NCBI RefSeq assembly: GCF_009688965.1
Contig: NZ_AP021875.1
Location: forward strand, 2,852,001 to 2,916,000
Length of the DNA: 64,000 nt
Source: Desulfosarcina widdelii
Lineage (GTDB): Bacteria > Desulfobacterota > Desulfobacteria > Desulfobacterales > Desulfosarcinaceae
Reading direction: 5' to 3'
Shown here: positions 30,844-40,010 of the stretch, piece after piece
Position numbering within the stretch: the first letter of the stretch is position 1
Layout of the letters: the number at the start of each line of letters is the position of its first letter
Made by a program: the position numbers and the translations under genes
Notes under the pieces: model-generated
Told to the model about the DNA's origin: nothing
Databases searched by the model: none
What the model saw: only the letters and a program-made list of their open reading frames with translations

Positions 30844-31752
30844 ATGAATAAAGGATCGCGGATCATTGGCAAGAAGAACATTTCACTGATGCTGGGTGCG
30901 GTTTGCCTGCTGATGTCGCTGGTGGTGGCTGCGCCGGCTCAAAGCGAAGGAATTCTCGACCGGATCGAAAAGACCGGCAAGGTTACCATGGGGTTTCGGG
31001 AAGGCTCCGTTCCTTTCGGCTTCATGAATGAAAAAGGCCAGTGGGTCGGCTTCGGCGTGGATCTGGGTCAGGAAATCGTCAACGCCCTCAGCACCCATTT
31101 TGGCAAGGAGATTGAACTGGTAAGGCAGCCCATCAATCCCAAAACCCGCATTCCGTTGGTGATTAACGGGACCGTCGATATCGGTATCGGTTCGACGACG
31201 ATTACCCTGGCCAGGGAAAAGGTGGTCGATTTCAGCCTGCCCTATTTTCTCACCGGCACCCGGATTATTGTTCCCAAAGACAGTTCCATCAAAGACTTTC
31301 CGGACCTGGCCGGTAAACGCGTGGGAATGGGCAGCGGATCGACCGCCAATATCAAAGGCATCGACCGGGCCGTCGCCTCCGGCTTGATTCAGCCCACGTG
31401 CCAGAAGGTGCTTTTCGAAGAGCACAACAAAGGCTTTCTGGCCCTTCAACAGGGTAAAATCCATGCCTACTTTACCGATGCCAGCATTCTGGCAGGTATG
31501 AAAGCCAAAGCCCGCAATCCCGAGGACTGGAAAATTGTCGGTCGATATCTGACCTACGAGCCCTACGGCATCATTCTTCCCGAAAATCAGGGCGAATGGC
31601 GGGATTTCGTCAACGAAACGCTGATTCAAACCATTAAAAGCGGCAAATTCGAAAAAATCTACGCCAAGTGGTTCGGCCCGGAGGGTGTCGTGCCCCTGCC
31701 CATGAGCGACGAGTACAAAACACTGCTCAAGGCTTTGAGTTATCCGGATTAG
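30844..31752 (+). CDS. Amino-acid ABC transporter substrate-binding protein (SBP_bac_3)
   Basis: The 302-residue protein has a signal peptide (ISLMLGAVCLLMSLVVAAPAQS) and a family-3 binding-protein fold: KVTMGFREGSVPFGFMNEKG, GFGVDLGQEIVNAL, DIGIGSTTITLAREKVVDFS and GTRIIVPKDSSIKDFPDLAGK. Members of this length (GltI-like) bind polar amino acids such as glutamate or aspartate. The specificity is inferred only from family size. It is followed by a GC-rich hairpin and two permease genes, but no ATPase gene. Confidence 0.9.
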   Translation: MNKGSRIIGKKNISLMLGAVCLLMSLVVAAPAQSEGILDRIEKTGKVTMGFREGSVPFGFMNEKGQWVGFGVDLGQEIVNALSTHFGKEIELVRQPINPKTRIPLVINGTVDIGIGSTTITLAREKVVDFSLPYFLTGTRIIVPKDSSIKDFPDLAGKRVGMGSGSTANIKGIDRAVASGLIQPTCQKVLFEEHNKGFLALQQGKIHAYFTDASILAGMKAKARNPEDWKIVGRYLTYEPYGIILPENQGEWRDFVNETLIQTIKSGKFEKIYAKWFGPEGVVPLPMSDEYKTLLKALSYPD

Positions 31753-31769
31753 TAGAAAAAAATGACCCG

Positions 31770-31802
31770 GGCCGAGGCTCTCTATTACGGGAGGCCTCGG
31801 CC
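31770..31802 (+). terminator. Attenuating hairpin between binding protein and permease genes
   Basis: GGCCGAGGC (31770-31778) pairs with GCCTCGGCC (31794-31802), followed by ATCTTCTTTCT. The weak T-rich tail suits partial termination or 3'-end protection, which would give more binding protein than permease. Confidence 0.6.
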
Positions 31803-31827
31803 ATCTTCTTTCTGACCGTATCGGTTT

Positions 31828-32571
31828 TTGGGTGGATTACCTTTGGGTTTATTGGAATATACGTTTGACTGGACGGTACTCTGGCGCGCACCATACGGCC
31901 GGATGTTTCTGGATGGGACCCTTACCACCCTAAAGCTTTCCACCATGGCCTGGGTCATCGCCGTGGCGGTGGGAATTCTGGTGGCCCTTTTGCGGGTTTC
32001 CCGGTCGCCATGGCTGCGATTTGTCGGCTTCGCCTACGTCCAGTTCTTTCGCAACACCCCGCTGCTGGTACAGCTTTTCTTCTGGTATTACGCCGCTCCG
32101 CTACTGCTGCCGGAATCCGCACAGGCGTGGCTCTACGACAACGTACCCGATTACTCCTTCTGGGCGGGCAGCGCGGCGCTGGGCATCTACACGGCCTCCC
32201 GGGTCGCCGAACAATTCCGCTCCGGCCTTGCGGCCATCCCGAGGGACCAGTACCAGGCGGCCTACTCCATGGGCCTGAACACCTATCAGACCTATCGCTA
32301 TGTCATCCTGCCCTATGCATGCCGAATCATTCTGCCGCCCTTTACCACCGAATTTCTTACCTGCTTTAAGAATTCGGCCCTGACCATGACCATCGGCGTC
32401 ATGGAAATTACCCACACTGCCTATTACATCGACTCGTTTACCTGGCACGGACTGGAGACCACCACAGGGGCCAGCCTGGTTTATCTCTCCATCGCCATCT
32501 GCGTGGCATTTTTCATGTCGCTGGTCGAAAAGCGGACCGCCATCCCCGGCATGATCGTCAGGGAGCAATAG
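31828..32571 (+). CDS. Amino-acid ABC transporter permease (HisM/GltJ-type)
   Basis: The 247-residue protein has about five membrane segments and the HEAT-type permease signature (TLTTLKLSTMAWVIAVAVGI, VQFFRNTPLLVQLFFWYY). The EAA-type cytoplasmic loop (AAYSMGLNTYQTYRYVILP) docks the ATPase. The start is uncertain: it reads TTG at 31828, with further TTG codons at 31843 and 31852, and no strong ribosome-binding site. It imports amino acids with the binding protein upstream and the second permease four bases downstream. Confidence 0.88.
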   Translation: MGGLPLGLLEYTFDWTVLWRAPYGRMFLDGTLTTLKLSTMAWVIAVAVGILVALLRVSRSPWLRFVGFAYVQFFRNTPLLVQLFFWYYAAPLLLPESAQAWLYDNVPDYSFWAGSAALGIYTASRVAEQFRSGLAAIPRDQYQAAYSMGLNTYQTYRYVILPYACRIILPPFTTEFLTCFKNSALTMTIGVMEITHTAYYIDSFTWHGLETTTGASLVYLSIAICVAFFMSLVEKRTAIPGMIVREQ

Positions 32572-32574
32572 AAA

Positions 32575-33228
32575 ATGGATCTGGCAGTCATTGCCGAAAA
32601 CGCGGCTTTCATGGCCGCAGGCCTTTTGGTGACGGTCCAGTTGGCCCTGATCGCCCTTTGCGGCGGCCTGCTGCTGGGCTTGCTTCTGGCCGCGGGCCGC
32701 CTATCGCGTGTTGTATGGTTTTACTATCCGGCCTCCCTGTATGTCCATTTTATGCGCGGGCTGCCATTGATCCTAGTCATCTTCTGGATCTATTTTCTCT
32801 TCCCCGTGCTTACGGGCAAAAAACTGGACGCCTTCTGGGCCGCCGCCGTTTCCTTTATCGTTTACGAGGCCTCGTATTTTGCGGAAATCATCCGGGCCGG
32901 GATTCAATCCATCCCGGATGGCCAGGCCCAGGCGGCGCTCTCCAGCGGGCTGACGACCTGGCAGAGCGCCCGCTATGTGATTCTGCCCCAGGCACTGCGA
33001 AACATGGTGCCGTCTCTGGTTACCCAGGCGGTGATCATCTTCCAGGATACCTCCCTGGCCTACGTCATCGGGCTGAGGGATTTTTTGCGGCGCGTCAACC
33101 TGGTGGATGCACGCGAGGCGCGTTCGGTGGAACTCTACCTGTTTGCCGGGCTGGTCTATCTGATCGTCTGCTCGGCGGGCACGCTCTTGAGCCATCGCCT
33201 GGAAAAACACAAACAGCATGCGGTATAA
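32575..33228 (+). CDS. Amino-acid ABC transporter permease (GltK-type)
   Basis: The 217-residue protein has the same family pattern as its neighbour: LLVTVQLALIALCGGLLLGL, YVHFMRGLPLILVIFWIYF and the ATPase-docking loop QAALSSGLTTWQSARYVILPQ. The two permeases would form the heterodimeric channel. No ATP-binding subunit follows: the next gene is an unrelated hydrolase. The complex must borrow an ATPase encoded elsewhere. Confidence 0.9.
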   Translation: MDLAVIAENAAFMAAGLLVTVQLALIALCGGLLLGLLLAAGRLSRVVWFYYPASLYVHFMRGLPLILVIFWIYFLFPVLTGKKLDAFWAAAVSFIVYEASYFAEIIRAGIQSIPDGQAQAALSSGLTTWQSARYVILPQALRNMVPSLVTQAVIIFQDTSLAYVIGLRDFLRRVNLVDAREARSVELYLFAGLVYLIVCSAGTLLSHRLEKHKQHAV

Positions 33229-33257
33229 TCGGGCAGGCAAACCCATAAGGAGCAATC

Positions 33258-34079
33258 ATGAAGCATGATATCACCCTTTCCATTTTGTGCGAAGACCAGG
33301 CGAAAATGGGATTCCTGGATAAAAAATTTATCGGCCAGCATGGATTCTCCGTTTTCATCGAAGCGGAAAAACGGATTTTATTCGATACCGGCGCCTCGGA
33401 TGTTTTCATGCACAACGCCGCCCTGCTGGATATCGATCCGCATACGGCCGACTGGATTGTGCTGAGCCACGGGCATTGGGACCACACTGACGGGCTTCGG
33501 GCATTGCCTGAAAAAGGAGAGAAGAATCTTCTGGCCCACCCCGGGATTTTTGTGGACCGGCGAAAAGCCAACGGCGCGTACAACGGGATGGCCTGCACCC
33601 GGCAGGAACTTGAACGGCGCTTCAACCTGATTCTGTCGAAAGAACCTTACCGGATTTGCGAGGCCATTTACTTTCTGGGGGAGATCCCCAGATTGAATGA
33701 CTTCGAATCGCGGCAGACAGCCTTTTTTCATATGGAGGAAACCCAGCGGCATGAGGATTTCATTATGGATGACAGCGCCCTTGCCATCGAAACCGAAAAG
33801 GGCCTGGTAATCGTTACCGGATGCTCCCATGCCGGTATCTGCAATATCGTCGAACATGCCAGACAGGTCACCGGCCAACGCCATGTCCATATGGTTCTCG
33901 GGGGATTTCACCTGATGGGGGATTCAACCCAACTGCGAAAGACCATCGACTATTTTAAAAAGAACACCGTGGAACATCTATATCCCATGCATTGTACGAC
34001 TCTACCCGCTCTGGCAGAATTTCACAACGCGTTCGGAATCGAAAAGTTGTGTGCCGGCGACACCCTTTCCCTTGATTGA
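33258..34079 (+). CDS. MBL-fold hydrolase (dihydropterin-type phosphate synthase-like)
   Basis: The 273-residue protein is a metallo-beta-lactamase-fold enzyme with the metal site VLSHGHWDHTDGL, a following VTGCSHAGICNIVE segment and GGFHLMGDSTQLRKTIDYF. These resemble the archaeal and bacterial enzyme group that makes 4-(beta-D-ribofuranosyl)aminobenzene 5'-phosphate derivatives in pterin pathways. Bacterial members have no settled role. Two divalent metals (Zn or Fe/Mn) are expected. AAGGAGCA precedes the ATG, 29 bases after the permease. Confidence 0.82.
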   Translation: MKHDITLSILCEDQAKMGFLDKKFIGQHGFSVFIEAEKRILFDTGASDVFMHNAALLDIDPHTADWIVLSHGHWDHTDGLRALPEKGEKNLLAHPGIFVDRRKANGAYNGMACTRQELERRFNLILSKEPYRICEAIYFLGEIPRLNDFESRQTAFFHMEETQRHEDFIMDDSALAIETEKGLVIVTGCSHAGICNIVEHARQVTGQRHVHMVLGGFHLMGDSTQLRKTIDYFKKNTVEHLYPMHCTTLPALAEFHNAFGIEKLCAGDTLSLD

Positions 34080-34241
34080 TGATGTAACGTTTTCCGTTGC
34101 GTTCGTTCTATATTGGAGTCGATATGGACATGCCGGAAAGACCGCATTACTATAATACCGGCCGCCATCACGGCTGGCGAGTCGACCCGTTGAAACGCAG
34201 ACGAAATCAGGATGCCCGGTTCGAGGGAAAAGGAAAAAAAC

Positions 34242-35084
34242 ATGAACATTCGAAAAGCAACTTCTTTGACCGCAGCGCTGTCGTTTGTCTTGATGGTCCT
34301 TACCAGTATTGTCTTGTATATCGTTCCCCACGGCCGGGTGGCTTACTGGGCGAACTGGAAGTTGTGGGGGCTGTCCAAAACGGACTGGGGCGACATCCAT
34401 ATCAACCTGGGTCTTCTTTTCCTTATCGCCCTGTTTCTCCATATCTACTACAACTGGAAGCCGCTGATTGCGTACCTGAAAAACAAGGCCAAACAGCTGA
34501 CGGTTTTCACACCAGAATTTAACGCAGCACTTCTCATTACCATTGCATGCGTTGTGTGCACCTATTTTTCGGTGCCTCCGTTCAGTTGGGTGATCACCCT
34601 GAATGGACAGATCAAGGATAGCGGAACGGCAAAATACGGGGAACCGCCTTACGGCCATGCCGAACTGTCCTCTTTGCAGATTTTCGCCAAAAAGATGAAC
34701 CTGGACCTCGATAAAAGCATGCAGATGCTGGAGGCAGCCGGATACCCGGCGGCCAATGCGGACATGACCCTGCAGGCGATCGCCGATCAATACAACCGGT
34801 CCCCCCAGCAGATTTACGAAATCTTTAAAACGGCAGCAATGGTTCTCCCCTCCACTGGAGAGGGCTCGAGCCTGCTTCCCGAAGACCCCCAGCCGGGGAC
34901 CGGCAACCTGACGCTCGACCAATTCTGCACCCGCCATGGCCTGGACATGGCCAAAGTGATTCAGGGCCTGGCAGGCAAAGGAATCGAAGCTTCCGGAGAA
35001 CTGACGCTGAAAGAAATTGCCAGCCGCAGCCAGAGCAGCCCCACCGATATTTATGAACGCATCAAGGCTATTGTCCAGAAATAA
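34242..35084 (+). CDS. DUF4405-containing membrane protein
   Basis: The 280-residue protein has three to four N-terminal membrane segments (LSFVLMVLTSIVLYIVPHGRVAYW, GDIHINLGLLFLIALFLHIYYNW, and one around AALLITIACVVCTYFSVPPF). The pattern of conserved His (HIN, LHIYYNW) could ligate heme, as in DUF4405/cytochrome b561-like proteins. The C-terminal half is periplasmic or cytoplasmic with two related helical repeats (LTLDQFCTRHGLDMAKVIQGL and LSSLQIFAKKMNLDLDKSMQML). It may help a membrane redox step with the NosL-like protein downstream. The ATG at 34242 has AAGGAAA upstream. Confidence 0.75.
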   Translation: MNIRKATSLTAALSFVLMVLTSIVLYIVPHGRVAYWANWKLWGLSKTDWGDIHINLGLLFLIALFLHIYYNWKPLIAYLKNKAKQLTVFTPEFNAALLITIACVVCTYFSVPPFSWVITLNGQIKDSGTAKYGEPPYGHAELSSLQIFAKKMNLDLDKSMQMLEAAGYPAANADMTLQAIADQYNRSPQQIYEIFKTAAMVLPSTGEGSSLLPEDPQPGTGNLTLDQFCTRHGLDMAKVIQGLAGKGIEASGELTLKEIASRSQSSPTDIYERIKAIVQK

Positions 35085-35225
35085 ACCGGCGCCGATTGTC
35101 AGCGCTGTAAATGGATGCCATGGGTAAAAGCACGAAAAGGAGCGACAACGTAAACTCCTGTTTTTAGGATGATCAATTGCTTTGAATCCTGGGTAGTGCT
35201 ATGGCTAACAGGAAAGGAGTGCCCT

Positions 35226-36173
35226 ATGAAATCCATTCCTCGCCGCAGTTTCCTGAAGTTTCTTGCCTTCTCGACGGTCTCGCCGTCGCTGTTCCCCGCC
35301 ATCGTCAACGCCGATGCTTGCAAGGTGCAGCATCCCATCATGCCACCGGACAACCGGTATCCGGGACGATGCCCGGTTTGCGGCATGATCCGCCCCATGT
35401 GGGCCCGAACATGGATCACGTTTTCTCCCGTCATGGAGGTGTCCCAGGTCTGCTCCTTTCATTGCCTGGCCGACTGGGCGCTTAAATCCGGCCAGGACCC
35501 GGAGCAGGTCATGCTCACGATCTATCACCATCCGGAGAAGTCCATCCCGGCCGAAAAGGCATTTATCGTCATGGGATCCACCGCGGCCGGAACCATGAGC
35601 CCGGTTTCCAAAGTCGTCTTTGCCGCAAAATCCGAAGCCGATGCTTTTAAGGCAACCTGCGGCGGCACGGTGGTCGACTATCCCAGGGCGCTGCTCACCG
35701 CAAAAGTGAGTGTGGCTCAGGAAAACCAAACGATCAACAAACGCCGGATCGAGAAAGGCAAAATCCTCGAGCCGAAACAGGAAGACAACTGTGTGGTCTG
35801 TGGAATGTTCCCGGCGCGCTACCCTTACGGAAAGTGCCAGATTCAAACAAAAGACGGAAAAACCCTGCACTTTTGTTCCACCCAGTGCCTGTTCGCCTTT
35901 CTGGGAAGACAGAACGCTTATATCGACGATCCGGTAACGCCGCTTATCGTGTGGGTGGTTGATCGAAGTTCAGGGATGTGGATCAGCGGCCGCACCGCTT
36001 TTTACGTGATCGGCTCGTCCAAGGTTTTCGGTCCCATGGGGCACGAGGCCTTTCCGTTCGCACTGCTTGAAGATGCCAAAACCTTTGCCGTGGAGAACGA
36101 CGGTAAAGCTGTGGTTTACGGGGATGTGACCATCGACAAAATCGTCCCCCAATGGAACTACAAGACCGAATAG
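35226..36173 (+). CDS. Tandem NosL-type copper/metal-binding exported protein
   Basis: The 315-residue protein opens with a twin-Arg-like signal (IPRRSFLKFLAFSTVSPSLF). Two NosL-like modules follow, each with a CxxCGM motif (CPVCGMIRPMWAR and CVVCGMFPARYPYG) and a downstream Cys (VCSFHC, HFCSTQC). NosL binds Cu(I) for nitrous-oxide reductase assembly. Two fused copies without any nos gene suggest a general role in metal or heme insertion in the envelope. AAAGGAG lies 6 bases before the ATG. A DUF4405 membrane protein precedes it and is probably functionally linked. Confidence 0.85.
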   Translation: MKSIPRRSFLKFLAFSTVSPSLFPAIVNADACKVQHPIMPPDNRYPGRCPVCGMIRPMWARTWITFSPVMEVSQVCSFHCLADWALKSGQDPEQVMLTIYHHPEKSIPAEKAFIVMGSTAAGTMSPVSKVVFAAKSEADAFKATCGGTVVDYPRALLTAKVSVAQENQTINKRRIEKGKILEPKQEDNCVVCGMFPARYPYGKCQIQTKDGKTLHFCSTQCLFAFLGRQNAYIDDPVTPLIVWVVDRSSGMWISGRTAFYVIGSSKVFGPMGHEAFPFALLEDAKTFAVENDGKAVVYGDVTIDKIVPQWNYKTE

Positions 36174-36291
36174 GCGCAACGATGCACATCCATTAAGGGC
36201 CAAATTCGCTCAATCCCTTCGTTAAATAAAAACCATTCTGCGCCTTGATTCCAGGGGGATCTTTTTTACAAATGGTCACAAGTCAGGCGGG

Positions 36292-38076
36292 TCAGTCCGT
36301 TACGTGAAGCTGCCGCTCGGCGTCTTCGAATAGCGACCGGGTCCGGGAAACCATTTCGTAATAATGGCGGACAACATCAGCCCGAAAATCCTTGTGGACG
36401 TGGTCGATAACGTTTTTTGCTCTTTTGAACTGGGCCATGCAGCCTGCCCAGCCTTCGTATAGCTTTCGGCGCGGCAAGACGGAAGTAGCTTTTACCAGAT
36501 CTGCCTGCCGGCCGATATAGGCGCGGGTTTTCTCATAAATGTCGTCGAGTGTGGACGAAACGGCATCCACTTTAAGGGTTTCCTGGGTGATGACATAAAA
36601 ATGGTGCCCCATCACGGCATGGGTGATGGCCTCGGCAAACAGGCTGGGCCGCCGAATCAGGTTGCGGCCCACGAATTTGAGGTACTGCCAGCCATACTGG
36701 GTAAAAGGCTGGATCGCAATGGATTTGAGCAGCGCCCGGATTTCATACAGACGCAACGGTCGCCGCGGATAACTGGTGCCCTGCAACCGCGCCAGCAGCG
36801 TTTCGCAGCGGGCAAAATAATTCTTCAAATTTGCATCGTACAGGGTGCCCAGAACCTTTTTATAGCCTTGTTTCAAGATGTCCGGCGGCAGGGTCGTGGC
36901 AACGTTGGTACACATGGTGTGAGTGTTGCTGCCCGTCAGATTGCCTTCGACGATCCGGCCATCTTTTTCCAGCCTCCGGTAAAGTTTCGTTCCTGGAAGC
37001 GCGGTAAGGACGCCGACCATGGCCTTGGGGATGCCGGCAGCCTGGATAAAATCGATTTGACGGTCGAAGATGTCCTCGGTATCACTGTCGAATCCAAGGA
37101 TAAAACCTGCCGTCACTTCAATTCCGTGCTGCTGAATTGTGCGTACCGCTTCCAGCAAATCACATTTCAAATTCTGACGTTTGCCGGTTTCGGAGAGGCT
37201 CTTTTTCGATGGCGTTTCGATCCCGACGAAAACCTGACCGAAACCGACGGCGTTCATGCCGTCCATCAATTCCGGATCGTCGGCCATGTTGATGCTGGCC
37301 TCCGTGTAAAAATCGAACACGAACCGATTTTCGTCTTCCCACTGTCCTATGGCCGGCAGCAGTTCTCTTTTCACTCTGGTTTTATTGCCGATGAAGTTGT
37401 CATCCACAATAAAAATGGAGCCCCGCCAGCCCAGGCGATATAGGGCGTCGATTTCCCGAACCATGCTTTCGGCGGATTTGAGCCGCGGTTTGTTGCCGTA
37501 CATGATCCAGATGTCGCAGAATTCGCAGTTGAACGGGCAGCCCCGGGAGTACTGAATGGCCATGGAACCGTATCGATTCATCTTCAGCAGATCGAAGCGC
37601 GGCACCACCGTGTGGGTGATGTCGGGTTTTTGCTTGGCCCGGTATACTCTGCCGGCGATCCCGTTTTCGAGATCGGCCAGAAAATCGGGCAAAACGGCCT
37701 CCGCCTCTCCGAGCACGAAATGGTCCACCCCTTGGATTTCTTCGTGACTGGCGGTGGGATAGGGTCCGCCGGCCACAACCGGCGTGCCTGCCTTTCGGCA
37801 CATCCGGATAATGTCCGCAAGGGAGTCTTTCTGGATGATCATGGCCGATACGAAGACCGCATCGGCCCATTCGAGATCGCTTTGCTTCAGCGGTTCGATG
37901 TTCATGTCGACCAGCTTCAAGTCAAACCGCTTGGGCAGCAGCGCGGCAATGGTAATCAGGCCCAGCGGCGGCAAGGCGGCAGACCGGTTGATAAATCGCA
38001 GCGAGTATTCGAAACTCCAGTAGGTGTTTTTGGGAATTTCAGGATAGACCAACAGAATGTTTTTCAGCCAGGGCAT
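36292..38076 (-). CDS. B12-binding-domain radical SAM protein (DUF4070-type)
   Basis: The 594-residue protein has an N-terminal cobalamin-binding-like domain (LGLITIAALLPKRFDLKLVDMN to HFVLGEAEAVLPDFL) and a radical SAM core with Cys180, Cys184 and Cys187 in YSRGCPFNCEFC. A long C-terminal part follows with LPPDILKQGYKKVLGTLYD, matching the DUF4070 region. Some relatives methylate hopanoids (HpnP) and others act on different lipids or natural products. The usual DHxxG cobalamin motif is not obvious, so B12 use is uncertain. It is a single gene with no pathway partners adjacent, and its substrate is unknown. Confidence 0.85.
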   Translation of the reverse strand: MPWLKNILLVYPEIPKNTYWSFEYSLRFINRSAALPPLGLITIAALLPKRFDLKLVDMNIEPLKQSDLEWADAVFVSAMIIQKDSLADIIRMCRKAGTPVVAGGPYPTASHEEIQGVDHFVLGEAEAVLPDFLADLENGIAGRVYRAKQKPDITHTVVPRFDLLKMNRYGSMAIQYSRGCPFNCEFCDIWIMYGNKPRLKSAESMVREIDALYRLGWRGSIFIVDDNFIGNKTRVKRELLPAIGQWEDENRFVFDFYTEASINMADDPELMDGMNAVGFGQVFVGIETPSKKSLSETGKRQNLKCDLLEAVRTIQQHGIEVTAGFILGFDSDTEDIFDRQIDFIQAAGIPKAMVGVLTALPGTKLYRRLEKDGRIVEGNLTGSNTHTMCTNVATTLPPDILKQGYKKVLGTLYDANLKNYFARCETLLARLQGTSYPRRPLRLYEIRALLKSIAIQPFTQYGWQYLKFVGRNLIRRPSLFAEAITHAVMGHHFYVITQETLKVDAVSSTLDDIYEKTRAYIGRQADLVKATSVLPRRKLYEGWAGCMAQFKRAKNVIDHVHKDFRADVVRHYYEMVSRTRSLFEDAERQLHVTD

Positions 38077-38395
38077 AATTTCCCTCTATTGGCGATTGGA
38101 ATTTTTCATAACAGACATTCAGGGATTTGACGAATATTGTTGACTTGCGTGAAGCTTATCTCGGAAGCGATTATAACCAAACCAAAGGGGGAGAATACAA
38201 TATAAAAATAGCTTGTTACATTTGTTTTACAAAGACGGGGAAATTAAAGGCGCACGGAAAGGCAGAGGATTTGATCTCAAATTCTACCGGCCAGCAGTTG
38301 GAAAGGAAGATTCTGGCATCATCATAAAAAATGGCGTAACATGGATCAATGTCAGATCAGATACCCTGACTCTTTCACGCCAAAAGGACTACCGA
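38077..38395. other. Divergent region upstream of the histidine kinase
   Basis: These 319 bases are AT-rich. The frames open here (for example 38127-38327) lack a ribosome-binding site and show no family-like sequence, so I consider them chance. No regulatory repeat is evident. Confidence 0.35.
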
Positions 38396-40009
38396 ATGAA
38401 CGATCAATTAAAATATGAAAATATGCTGAAAAAGGTCAGGCGCCTCGAAGAAGAGGTTAAAAATTATCAAGCCCTTATCGAAAACACCCCGGATCTTTTT
38501 TACCGGACGGATCTTCATGGCAGGATAACATTCATATCCCCATCCGTTTACAGGCTCTCTGGATATTCCATCGTGGAGGCCACCGGAATGAAAATGGCAG
38601 AAGAGATTTACCTGGTTCCGGAAGAACGGGAAACATTTTTAAATCTCCTTCAAAAGGAAGGTCATGTTGCCAATTTCGAGGCCCGGCTGAAGCGCAAGGA
38701 TGGGTCGATATGGTGGGCTTCGACAAATGCGCATTTTCTCAAAAACAAAGCAGGGGAAATCATCGGCGTGGAAGGTATCACACGCGATATCAGCGACATT
38801 AAAGCTGCAGGAAAAGCGTTGCGTGAGAGTGAAGAGCAATTTCGACTGGCATTCCACACCAGTCCGGACTCGGTCAACTTAAACAGGGCCACCGACGGCA
38901 TGTTCGTCGATATCAATGAAGGTTTCACGAAATTAATGGGTTTTACTAAGGAGGATGTCAGCGGGAAAAGTTCTCTCTCCTTGAATATCTGGAAAAATCC
39001 GAATGACCGGCAACGACTGGTCGATGCCTTGACCAGAGATGGCTTCGTAGAAAACCTCGAGGCAGAGTTTGTGACTAAAAGCGGAGAAGTCAAGGTAGGC
39101 CTGATGTCCGCCCGTTTCTTACGGATCAACGAAGAAGATCTCATTTTGACGATAACCCGGGACATCACCGAGTGGAAGAAGATGCGAGAAATGATGGTGC
39201 AGAATGAAAAAATGCTCTCGGTGGGTGGGCTGGCCGCAGGCATGGCTCATGAGATCAATAATCCTCTGGCCGGCATCCTGCAGAATGCTTCCGTATTGGC
39301 CAACCGGCTGACCGGAGACTTGCCTGCCAACCATAAAGCTGCAGAAGCCGCCGGAACGAGTCTATCGGCCATCCAAAAATACCTGCAACTGCGCAGGCTT
39401 CCGGAAATGATAGAAAACATACGCAGTTCAGGGCGCATGGCTGCGGAAATCGTCAGCAACATGCTGAGCTTTGCCCGCAAGAGTGAAAAGATGGTCTCAA
39501 GCCACGACATCGGCATACTATTAGATCAGACCCTGGATCTGCTAAAAACCGATTATGACATGAAGAAGCATTACGATTTCAAACAGGTCAGAATCGTTCG
39601 GGAATATGACGAGACTGTCGGTCCGATTCCCTGCGAGGCCAGCAAGCTTCAGCAAGTGTTTATGAACATTCTAAAAAATGGTGCCGAGGCGATGGCTGAA
39701 ATGAAAGATGCAGCCATCCAGCCCACATTTGTTCTGAGAGTTCAGGATGACGGCACCTGGATAAAAGTGGAAATCGAAGACAATGGACCGGGCATGGATG
39801 CAAAAACCCGCCGCCGAATTTTCGAACCTTTTTACACCACAAAACCATTGGATAAAGGAACGGGCTTGGGCCTGTCAGTCTCCTACTTTATCGTCACGGA
39901 AGACCACGATGGTAAAATAAGCGTTGAAGATGCCCGGGGCAAAGGCACCTGCTTTGTTATCCGGCTGCCGAAAACCAGGGCTGAAGAGAAGTCCTTACCG
40001 ATTGGTTAA
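38396..40009 (+). CDS. PAS-PAS sensor histidine kinase, orphan
   Basis: The 537-residue protein has a short coiled N-terminus (MLKKVRRLEEEVKNYQALI) and two PAS domains (about 25-135 and 145-260). The kinase core has the phospho-accepting His285 in GMAHEINNPLAGI, an N-box region with VFMNILKNGAEAM, and G-boxes DNGPGMD and GTGLGLSVSYF. It has no membrane segment and so senses a cytoplasmic cue. No response regulator lies next to it. The ATG at 38396 has AAGGA upstream; the frame stays open further upstream without domain content. Confidence 0.9.
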   Translation: MNDQLKYENMLKKVRRLEEEVKNYQALIENTPDLFYRTDLHGRITFISPSVYRLSGYSIVEATGMKMAEEIYLVPEERETFLNLLQKEGHVANFEARLKRKDGSIWWASTNAHFLKNKAGEIIGVEGITRDISDIKAAGKALRESEEQFRLAFHTSPDSVNLNRATDGMFVDINEGFTKLMGFTKEDVSGKSSLSLNIWKNPNDRQRLVDALTRDGFVENLEAEFVTKSGEVKVGLMSARFLRINEEDLILTITRDITEWKKMREMMVQNEKMLSVGGLAAGMAHEINNPLAGILQNASVLANRLTGDLPANHKAAEAAGTSLSAIQKYLQLRRLPEMIENIRSSGRMAAEIVSNMLSFARKSEKMVSSHDIGILLDQTLDLLKTDYDMKKHYDFKQVRIVREYDETVGPIPCEASKLQQVFMNILKNGAEAMAEMKDAAIQPTFVLRVQDDGTWIKVEIEDNGPGMDAKTRRRIFEPFYTTKPLDKGTGLGLSVSYFIVTEDHDGKISVEDARGKGTCFVIRLPKTRAEEKSLPIG

Positions 40010-40010
40010 T

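Noticed and set aside
38127..38395. N-terminal extension of the histidine kinase or a separate small gene
   Set aside because: No ribosome-binding site and no domain content; the ATG at 38396 gives a normal PAS kinase start.
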